Shown here in pieces: positions 47,161-64,000 of a stretch of 64,000 bases of DNA. The DNA comes from Escarpia spicata (taxonomy: Eukaryota > Annelida > Polychaeta > Sabellida > Siboglinidae): assembly GCA_963995525.1 (NCBI GenBank), contig OZ023213.1, positions 22,346,278 to 22,410,277 of the forward strand. The letters are read 5' to 3'. A model generated the notes under the pieces. That model did no database searches, was not told the DNA's origin, and worked only from the letters and a program-made list of their open reading frames with translations. Position 1 is the stretch's first letter. Every line of letters begins with the position of its first letter. Position numbers and translations under genes: made by a program.

Positions 47161-48140
47161 AACAAGTACAATTTCACCGTATGATAGTGAACACCTGAAC
47201 AACGGAGACCTTGCATTTCCATAGTTTTTTTTCTCAGAGCGATGTGATTTTGTTTGATGCTATGTATTGCTGATGCTCGAACTGTTCACCGCGTACGACA
47301 CATACATGACTGCCTCCCTGGGTATGATTCATAACTTTCTTGTTTTAACTGCTCTTTAATTTTCTGCATCCTAATATTAAGTTTTGGGGGATTTCTGAAC
47401 AAAATTAGTGCTTCATTTCACATTTGGTATCTAACTGCTTCTTTCATTGTCTTTACTCTCCTGATACATTCAAGATATCCGACTGTCCGTGTCCGTAACA
47501 TTACAAGCACCTAGGTTCAGATTTCAACACTTTGGTACAGCTACGCTACGCCAACTTTCTCTTCAGACATAGTATGGGACCTACAGAAGCCACCATGGCA
47601 TTGCTATCTAGCTTTGTTTATAGAAGAATCCATTCGTGTTAAACAATGGTTGAACAAGGCTGTGATGGTTGAAGCACCAGCGCGGTCTAATTTATGAAAA
47701 TGTATCGCGTGTACCCATCTTATGTAAATTGCAAGGTGTTCATCATTCGATAAGTCGTTTGTTTCGTCAGCAATTTGTTACAGAATGTGCTATACCCACA
47801 ACCTTGCAGTGTGTTATTTTGCATTTCAGCACTTGCGTATTTGCATGCCTTTTCTTCTTCGTGCTCTGCTGACAAATGTCCACAAACATTACACGTGGTC
47901 GCAGGTAAAGTTAGCAAACTTAGTTGATAGAGTGTCATCTAAACATCTTGGAGTCATATTGGTAGCTGTTGTGCTATCTTCAATAATTATTATCCCCGCT
48001 GCCTTGGAGATGCTGCTATCTTGTCATACTGACCTTACACGTCCGCCAGACGGATCAGCGCTCTCAATTTCTCGACTACCTTTGTATGCAAGGTATGAGG
48101 GACTCTTGACATCAGAACCAATGACATGTAGTCCTGACTC
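47161..48140. other. No recognised gene
   Basis: Unique-looking sequence between the L2-like LINE and the CTCC satellite. An open frame at 47.79-48.54 kb has hydrophobic residues but no family resemblance, and half of it is the satellite. Confidence 0.4.
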
Positions 48141-48145
48141 TCTGC

Positions 48146-48472
48146 ATACCTCCCTCCCTCCCTCCATACCTTCCTTCCTCCCTCCCTCCATACCTTCCTT
48201 TCCTCCCTCCCTCCATACCTTCCTTCCTCCCTTCCTCCCTCCCTCCATATCTTCCTTCCTCCCTCTATACCTTCCTTCCCCCCTTCCTCCGTCCATACCT
48301 TCCTTCGTCCCTGCATACCTTCCTTCCTCCCTCCATACCTTCCTTCCTCCCTCCATACCTTCCTTCCTCCCTCCATACCTTCCTTCCTCCATCAATACCT
48401 TCCTTCCTCCATCCATACCTTCATTCCTCTATCCATACCTTCATTCCTCCCTCCATACCTTCCTTCTTTGCT
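48146..48472. repeat. CTCC-rich satellite, unit about 20 bp
   Basis: About 14 variants of a unit approximating TCCATACCTTCCTTCCTCCC, almost pure pyrimidine on the + strand. The frames it opens (PSIPSFLPP on +, EGGRKVWRE on -) are artefacts. Confidence 0.95.
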
Positions 48473-48999
48473 TGGGTGGTGTACAATGGATGGAAAACGA
48501 GAGTTTACCAAGTGTAGGCCTATTGTTTATCGCTCTCTAGGTTGTGTTATCGTTGTTCCCCAGCAACCAGAGAAAGGTCTGATCTATTTTGTGTCAATAA
48601 ACATAGCATATATATTTTTAGGTTTACCACGAATATGAGCGTCGTTACCTCATACACAGTTACACTGTGACAATCGGCAATACTCTGTACGGAGCTGACA
48701 CACGGGCCAGCCCCGCTACGTTATCATCTCTCGAACACAGGGACCAACAACACTTTTGAATGGAGGGTCAAATGAGTGAATCGGGCTATAGGTCATCGGG
48801 CCACACATTTATTTTTTAATATTGGTTATCATTAGCCCAATCTTCGTGGGATTCTAGCTCATATGCGTCGAAGCTGAACTGACACATTTTGATGTTGTTA
48901 TTATTATGAAACATCAATGGCTAATTGTGAACAATTTCCTATTGAAAACACACATTATTCAAGGTCTGCGATGTCGTTATTCATGTGACAGTTGGACCA

Positions 49000-49901
49000 A
49001 TTGTGCCACGTCCAAGTGAACTTGGCGTATGTGATCACTTTAAGAAACTGTTCCGTCGGCATGTGGTTGGTTGTAAGATACACCTCACTGACTGTCACTT
49101 TGTGTGCCACAGAGCCACATTACATGTTGATGAACTTCACTTACACAGCTTCGGGTGCGTCGTTGACTATAATGGGCAGTAAAGTAAGCGTAAATACGAG
49201 CTCCGAGATCTGTAAAACGCTTTGCAAACTCCCGTTTTAGCACCTGAACGAATGCTTCGCACGTGTCCTGCCTTTCTGGTTCGTTTTCAGAAGTGTTGAC
49301 AAAAGCAATAGTTGTGTCTCCCACCATTGTCACCTAACTTGATCTCGACGGCGGAAACGAACTGGAAGAAACGAACTAGAAGAGTTATTTGGTTAGATGT
49401 TCACGCCCGTTCAGTGGAAAATTCAGCAGAGTGAGATGAATCCTGGCAGATGCACCTGGGAGTCAGCGATGTCTGGTAGGCCTGCACGCAACCCAGCCAG
49501 CTCATTTTGAAGTAGCATAGATCTTGTTTTTCTGCGCATTCGTCTCTGCCAAAAGGCGCTTGAACTGATGGAGGTTAGGCCACGAGCGCGAACGTAGTTC
49601 ACGGTCTTCAACAGCGTCCAGTACCTTTTGCATTTTCATTGATTTGCTACACAGGCTTTCTTGTGGGGTAGATGATGCAGCAGGCCTGAAGAGATTCGCA
49701 GTGACATCTGGACCGTGTCGAACCTTCGAATCAGCGATACAACTCGTAAATTGTTTTTCCTCCCACGGAAAGTGCACCACGTAAACGTATATTGTGATCC
49801 CACGGCCCGCATTGTATGCAATCTCGCATTTAGTCCCCGGGCCGCGTGGAATAGCTTCGCGGTCTGCAGTTGGCCCGCGGACCGCAGGTTGCCGATCCCT
49901 G
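49000..49901 (-). mobile_element. hAT-type transposase relic
   Basis: The right end on the - strand is CAGGGATCGGCAACCTGCGG, a hAT-like terminus of the CAGGGRTCGGCAACC type. Inward the - strand reads SLCSKSMKMQKVLDAVEDRE, then VKTVNYVRARGL in a neighbouring frame, QFKRLLAETNAQKNKIY and KREFAKRFTDL, matching the order in ZBED/GTF2IRD2-type hAT transposases (CGKSLKM, VNFIRSRGLNHRQF, FEKRF). Many stops. The left end is not fixed; CAGGGACCAACAACAC at 48738 was considered but lacks a matching 8-bp duplication. Confidence 0.7.
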
Positions 49902-51930
49902 ATTTAAAATTGTCGTACACGTAGAGCCTCCCGATTCGCCGATTGTCTTCCCCTGATCTAAATCAGCGTCTTTTAAACAACTCGACGTGGCTGTGAGCCA
50001 TAATCTCTGTGTCCCAACATCCTCTCTTGGCTTAACTCTGTTTTTTCTTTATTGCTGAGACATCTACGCATGTGCGGACATGCCGTGCGGAATGTGGATG
50101 GTTACCTTCTACGTTTGTTATACATTTTGGGATAAATTATGTTAAATACATATGCACAATTTCCAACAACCTTCCAAATGTCTATAAAAGTAAATCTCCA
50201 ACAGCAATCCCCGCCCATCTTCCGCGATGTCAAGAACACTTGGAAGCGTGCTGAATTGCTGATGAATCTTCCGAAATAAAAACAAAGTAGTCAGATGTAG
50301 AGATTCCTAGTAGCGCACAGGTCTAGACATCAGTGCTTTAGACCACACAGTAGTAGCGCCACTTGGCGGACTATGAATCAATTAAAAATATACCCGCAAG
50401 TGGCGTTGAAAGGTATATACAAATGGTCGCCAGACGGCGGTTTCTAGACGACGATGTGGCACATTCAACATTGCGCTAGCCGGCCTGTCAACTAAACTTC
50501 TCGCACACCAAAGCGGATGACGGGGTCAGCTCGACGGAAGACGATTGACGGTGTAACTGCACACAGGTAAACTACTATGACGTAGCTACTTACAATACGT
50601 TGCCAAACTACAACATCGTACTGTATGGGGACCTAGTTGTCTTTAAATTTTGGCTGCCCTTGCCAAGGGCCTAGGCCAACTCAAACAAAAAAGTAACTCA
50701 CCTGAGGCTGAGCCTGAGGCTGAGGGCGAGGCTGATGAGAGTGGAGAAATGTGATTATGTACCAGCTACCTGTTTAACCTAGCAAGGCCATACAGTGTGT
50801 ATGTCTGTTTATTGGGGTGCACTGTTCCGACTGTGAACAGATCTACGGTACAAATGATGGTAGCACACGGTGCATATCACAGTAGGGCCTACATACCCAG
50901 GATGCACGATGGATTTAGCTGACAGGTAGTCCGTCGGACTACCCGACTCGGAAACAATTAGTCCTGATATTGATTTACTACTAACCTTAACAATAGATGT
51001 GCCATGTACCATCAATCATACTGTTGTATCATTTGTATGACAGTTATGGCACACAGTAAGTGGCTTTTATTTCATAAAGAAAACAAACTGTTTCTCATTT
51101 TAGTTAACTGTTAAACTAAATGTCATTAATAGAAACAAATACATTTTATTTCGTAGATCCAATTGCAATCATCAGAAGAAATTACTAGTTTAATAAGGGG
51201 CAGCAAACGGCAGTGCTAGTGGTGGACAAGGCGATGCCAGCAGAATTTGAAGCCTGCCGGTGACGAAGGACTGACATTGACGGTCTATAGTCACTAAGTT
51301 GCATCATTTGGCCTATAAGCAGGCAAATTACATTTGGTAACTTGCTAAAACATCACCCGATGCGGGAATAACGCAACTACGATCACAATGGGATAGCACG
51401 AAAAATATATATTTTTGATAGCACGTAATGATGTGTGTAGACCGCGCATGTATCGTGTTTGTCCATGTTGCTCATCACTCACGATCGCTAGGCGGCACTA
51501 CCTATCCTATGCTAACCGGATGTAAACAGCAGCCATTTCCATTCACCGCGTTCAGCAAGTTTCCCATTCGACGGTCGTACGGAATATTTAGTTGCATGTC
51601 ATAAAATGTTACCTTTGTTGTTATTTTATTCCATCACAACACCCAACTAGCATATACACAGTGAAATTAATTTACATAATCACAGCTAGTCCGATGGGAC
51701 TGCTCCACTAAACATGGACTAATGCGATCACTGAAAACTGCTCATCCGGGACGATTGGACCCGCGACCGCACATGATTGGACCAGCCTTATTTCGCAACC
51801 TGTACATTTATTTTGCACTTAGTTGATTACATTTTAAATACAATTAAAGTAACTGCGAAAGAAGCTACTCAAAGTGAATGTATTTAAAACAAACTGCATA
51901 TTTGCATCTCAATTTGGGTCGTAAAAGAAC
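49902..51930. other. No recognised gene
   Basis: It contains a short GAGGCTGAG tandem near 50.70-50.74 kb and CpG-containing sequence near 50.33-50.56 and 51.48-51.60 kb. No exon or transposon protein is seen. Confidence 0.4.
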
Positions 51931-52140
51931 CAGTGAGGCAGTGCCACCCTCAGTGCCAGCATAGAAAGATCAGCCTGGCGATAATGTTCTGAAAAAGGCT
52001 GACTAGTTGACCTCATAAGGTCATAACATTGCTACCACAATATATACAGACTGGTCAGTTAATAGAACGTTGCTGAGTGCTGGAAACAACTAGAACTAGT
52101 AGAAGAACTAGAAACTAGAAGAGCATAAGTACAGATAAAA
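51930..52140 (+). repeat. Dispersed repeat, copy 2 (partner at 34.5 kb)
   Basis: See 34495-34760. Same orientation, same order of shared blocks and the same ACTAGAA-rich end. Confidence 0.65.
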
Positions 52141-53374
52141 GGAAAATAATTGTACTTGAAGTAAACGTGAGTACTGTGCCTGTGGTACTTCAAATTGTCG
52201 CTCTCTTGATAAGCCAGTTAATTAAGGCTTCCTTGTCCACTTAATACCATCAGATGTTTTTCCAATATCAATCTTGTTAAGTTAGGAAGGAACTGTTGTA
52301 TTTACCCAACAGGGTGATGTGATTGTTTCCATCAACAATGTAATGGTATTAACGGGAGTCACTGAACCGTGACCAGGTGTCACTACAGATGTAACCAGGT
52401 AATTGTGAGTAAACATGACTAAACAATTAATTACTTTTCCCTTTGCATAAGTATTTTCTAACAAGTTGGCATACACGCTCTTTTTGGATCACTATCTTTG
52501 ATGTGCCTGTTGGTGGCAATTTTTGAAGTGTAGCATATAATTAAAGATTCCCCAGGCTGTGCCATGTTGTTTGTTAGTGTACCATACCATACAAACACCA
52601 GTACTTTTACTGTGGTGTAATGCATGTCTGCAAAGTTGTGTATGTTAGGGCATTTTGAGAATGATATTGGCATCTAGATCCCTAGGATCCTGTGCTCAGC
52701 GGGCACAACAAACCAGAATCGCCAAGCATCATGTTGGTTAGCTCAAATAATTTGATGTATTTTCAGTCAAAAAACATTTTGAAATTGTTCAGATGCTTCA
52801 CCATATGACATTTGCATTGGCTCTTACTGAAGGTGGTTGTTTTGACCGTGTTTGATGTGTGGTACAGTAGATCATGTTACATTGCTAAAGTCATTGTACT
52901 GAGCCAGCAAAACAAGTTGCAGGAGTGGCTAGGCTTCAGATGGTGTAGATGCATTATTTTTAATTAATGTTAGCACACAAATCATGTGAATTACCCAGCA
53001 GGGGCATCTCAAAAAGCAGTGGTGCTTCATTCATCTACCTTAGACCAGAGGCTAGACTGGTGATCCATCCATGTTGAGGAAATTATGGGATCATGGCAAA
53101 TTAACAGCTGTCATTCATTAGTAAAACTGGTGTGCATGCACTGTATAATTATTATGTAATGAGATGTAACATGGTGTAATTGATTTAGCTGTTACACTAA
53201 AAATAGAGTCATATCTTATGCACAGCTTTAATAATGGATTATAAATTGCATGCTGTAAAACCTGGCTTCATTGTTATAAAGCCTCCCCATATCTACATAC
53301 ATCAATATTGTTATTGTATTCAGTATATAATCTCATAGTCATCACGTGGACAGCATCAGACTATTTGGGATAAC

Positions 53375-53505
53375 AATTAAGGTCAACCTAGGACAGTCCC
53401 AAATTAGTTGGGACTCACTTGTGTATAGGAAATTAGTCCCACTAATATGGTCAGCTCGTGATTCCAGTCACTACCGGGTAGTCCGTATCTGAAGGTGGCC
53501 TTAAG
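53375..53505. mobile_element. Pogo/Tigger-like repeat, copy 2
   Basis: Collinear with the reverse complement of 29101-29265. Only the internal part is preserved; the CAGTGGAACC end is not present here. Confidence 0.45.
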
Positions 53506-54582
53506 AGTGAATACTGGCCATTTTATTTACAGTCTGCGCATGGTTGATGCCACGTTACAGGTAACTTAGTAATTGCAGAAGCCTGAATACAGTGGGCTAC
53601 ACTAGGTCATTGTACATTATACAATCTATAGATAGTTACTCATATGACATCAGTAGCGTTACCAACATGTGCGGCCAAGCGTGACATGCCAACAGTGGCC
53701 TTAAGTGCTGCATGTTATGGTTCACTGTGCACCGTACAGGTGTTTGGCACATATTCAAATACCTGCACCCATGCTCACATGCACACACCTACATTCCAAA
53801 CAATTAAGGTTTGTCTACGCAAAACACTTAAATTAATTTTAATATTTATGCAGACATGCCACCTCACACGCAGTCTGGCTTGTTGAACTGAACTATCTGG
53901 GTCTAACATCTACTATAAGAAGCAGTTATTAATACATATTGACATAACAGAATCATGCAGGCAGTGTGGTGGATGGTGTATCAGTGCTAATTCGTAGCCT
54001 TATTACAGTAAGGCTAGACACCCCAGGTGAAATTGTGTTTTTTCACAAAAAAATACTTTAAATGGTTTTCTCCCAGATTATTATACCGTTGTATGCATAC
54101 TATCAATAAAGTTCACTTCTATGACAATTATATACCTCTAAGTGAGTTTCAGCCATGGATCAAGCATGTCGATATCATGTAATCAAATCCATTATGCAAT
54201 TTTGACTGCCATTTTCTAAAAAACATTTTTCATAAAATTTCTGCATTTGGAAACAGGATATCTCTGGGAGTAACTATGCTATATAAATAATGTTTTCAGT
54301 GTTGCATTCAGCATACTCTAATGTGTGTAATGTTCAGACACTTTTTGTAAATCATGAATAGTTTGAAAGATACATATTTGTTGCCAAAAAACAATTTTAT
54401 TTTCATATTTTACCAACAAATAATTTTAAAAATAAAAACACAACTTAAAAAAAATGCTATGATCTTTACACAATAGAATGTATAGAGAACATGGATTTGC
54501 AAGAATTATAACTATATATGGGTTCAATAAAAAATGGCAATGTTTCCAAATTTGCCAATATTTGCTCAAAATGACGGCCATT

Positions 54583-54611
54583 TTGTTTGTTTGTTTGTTT
54601 GTTTGTTTGTA
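54583..54611. repeat. (TTTG)n microsatellite
   Basis: About seven units of GTTT. Confidence 0.95.
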
Positions 54612-54865
54612 CACATGGAAATGGGGGTTTACTATTTATTTTACTTGGTAAGACTCATTTCATGCATTGGGCAGAAAAAATTAACTGTTTGCACAAATTA
54701 AAAAAATTTATTATCTACCTGCTGTGTCTGGCCTTAAGTTAAATTGGATTAAGCTGTCTGTTGTATTGTTATTGTATGTGATTGTATATAAAGTTATTAA
54801 GGTAGGTACATATTGATATTATATGCGTACATATCTCTGTATGTATATTTATATATATATATACA

Positions 54866-54882
54866 TGCACGCACGCACACAT

Positions 54883-54914
<32 letters not shown>
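54866..54914. repeat. (CA)n microsatellite
   Basis: Short CA tract preceded by GCACGCACGC-type units and an (AT)n run. Confidence 0.95.
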
Positions 54915-55276
54915 TGTCATGAGCAATCCAATATGGTGGTTTAGCACACCCAGAGAATTAATCACAACTAACCAGCTATGGTCAATATATATTCAACTCA
55001 GTTTAGCACATGGCATATTGTGAGGTGGGTAGATGGTTGGATGTCTGGTAGTCTCACTTAACCGACTCTCGCCGAGCTGCATGACTTCACTGGGAAACAA
55101 AGTCTGGCCGAGAACATGCGTTATGAATACACACATTTAGTACCACTCCTATGGTGCTCCCATCTCGCGGTGCCTGGATAATTGAGACTAGTGCTACTCG
55201 AGAATCCATTTTGCAGCAAATGTTTTGGGCAAGGGGCCAGTCAGCGTCGTAATCAAGATTCTTAATCCTAAAATAT

Positions 55277-55400
55277 GGTGGGTGGGTGGGTGGGTGGATG
55301 GACAGGTGGGTGGGTGAATGGATGGGTGGGTGGATGGATTGATGGGTGGGTAGGTGGGTGCATGGGTTGATAAATCGGTGAGTGGGTATGGGTGGTAGTT
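55277..55400. repeat. (GGTGGGTGGATG)n-type microsatellite
   Basis: Imperfect 4-bp repeat of GGTG/GATG units; guanine runs of three on the + strand recur every four bases. Confidence 0.95.
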
Positions 55401-56425
55401 TGAACCTGTACTAAATGTTACTTCAGTGATCACGTATTGGTGACTATGATAACATATGAGACCACTCCTAGACTGTTCAGTAATAAATTCAATACGTTAC
55501 AAGGCGTGTTCTAAACAGATGATGCCTTATGAAGCTGCATAATATTGCTCTAACACTTCACTTTATCGGCTTGGTGTCAGCTGCTTGAATAATTTTGACA
55601 TAGATTTGCCAGTACAAACAAATACTCCACTTCATCTGTGATTAGGCTATTGTATTCAATATAAAATTATGTGTTGGGCAATTATTGATATACTTTATAT
55701 AGTGCAAGTTGATGAGATGGAAATTGGAAACTGCTGTGTCAGATCAATAACTGTATATATTTGTTTAGTGCTTACCAGAAAAGTTGAGATATTGGTAGCA
55801 CAAACTCACCACCCAATGTGAGGTGCTTTGAATTGACTGTTTACTGTACGATATAAAAACTTACCTTTTAACCATTCAACTTATCTCTGAAGTATTCAGC
55901 CACCAGTTAAATAATATACATAAACTTAATTCTTCATTTATGCAACTATAAATTCCTATAATTTCATAAAATAAAACGTTTGTTTATCCACATGTTGAGC
56001 TAATATAATATCTAATTTATACCAACATGTGATAAACGCTATGTCTTTTTTACAAAAAATCCGATACAGGCTGTATATCCATTTTGGCCAGTGAGCGCTG
56101 CCTTGCTGTTCTCCCTTTACATGTAGTTTTAACAAAAAGACATAGATAGTCGCGTACGTTTTGATAAAAAACATTCAATGTCATATTTTGTATAACAAAT
56201 CTACAAAACACATTTGCTACCATTCTCTTAGATTTTGGATTCTTAATATCTTCCAACTTCATACACATTTATTTATTTAAACTTTGAGGATGAAACACAA
56301 AAGTTAGTTTTTCTCCAAACTCACAAAACTAATTTCCTATAACACATTTGCCCTGAAATACTTCATATAGATTTTGATGAGAAGTAGATTGGCATTCTCT
56401 ATGTGTAGTTTTTGTGTGTTTGCAG

Positions 56426-64000
<7,575 letters not shown>

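Larger units (their letters stand above)
41194..56425 (+). other. Putative SVOP intron 1, or intergenic DNA
   Basis: About 15.2 kb. It contains RT fragments, an L2-like LINE, hAT sequence, a CTCC-type satellite and several microsatellites. No further exon of a recognised gene was seen. Confidence 0.4.

Noticed and set aside
48024..48540. Open frames rich in PSIPSFLPP or EGGRKVW
   Set aside because: Products of the CTCC satellite; the repeat alone keeps the frames open.
48738..49901. A complete hAT element bounded by CAGGGACC and CGATCCCTG
   Set aside because: The flanking 8-mers (CTCGAACA and ATTTAAAA) do not match and the left terminus is only a weak resemblance. Only the right end and transposase remnants are kept.

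Overview
The window is nuclear DNA of an intron-rich animal. It holds parts of three genes conserved across metazoans, all on the + strand with ordinary GT-AG introns, in a background dense with decayed transposable elements and microsatellites. The mix of degenerate Jockey/CR1/L2-like LINEs, hAT DNA transposons, a transposon-associated protein family with HEE-DT and TGCDT-type motifs, and repeat tails containing TATAGCGC suggests a marine invertebrate (lophotrochozoan or invertebrate deuterostome). The sequence alone does not fix the phylum.

Genes: (1) 5929-8069 holds the last two coding exons of a Yippee-like (YPEL1-4 type) gene; its 5' exons were not found and probably lie before base 1. 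(2) 21593-33296 is a complete RABGEF1/Rabex-5 gene of seven coding exons, predicted at 619 aa: A20 zinc finger, helical bundle, VPS9 Rab5-GEF domain, Rabaptin-binding coiled coil, then an unusual acidic repetitive C-terminal tail. (3) 56426 to the window end is an SVOP/SVOPL-type transporter of the major facilitator superfamily, whose reading frame stays open across nine consecutive well-supported exons and runs off the right edge. A phase-compatible candidate first exon lies at 40995-41193, which would make intron 1 about 15 kb.

Layout: 1-5.9 kb is YPEL intron or flank with a (CA)n tract and a local duplication. 8.1-15.4 kb is gene-free and T/G-rich on the + strand for its first part. 15.5-21.2 kb is a graveyard of three antisense LINE fragments. 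21.5-34.2 kb is RABGEF1; its introns hold a head-to-head inverted pair of transposase-like copies, a 902-bp hAT-type non-autonomous element with a perfect 8-bp target duplication, and a minisatellite. 34.5-40.3 kb is a second LINE cluster. 40.3-44 kb is CpG-richer, promoter-like sequence with the candidate SVOP exon 1. 44.5-56.4 kb is mostly repeats. 56.4-64 kb is the SVOP body, with a hAT transposase relic inserted in a microsatellite in intron 8.

The three cellular genes have unrelated roles (Yippee zinc protein, endosomal Rab5 activation, vesicle transporter) and show no sign of being co-regulated. Coding claims rest on recognisable protein families plus exact splice-phase agreement. Repeat claims rest on direct reading of motifs or of similarity between copies; identities were judged by eye, not computed.
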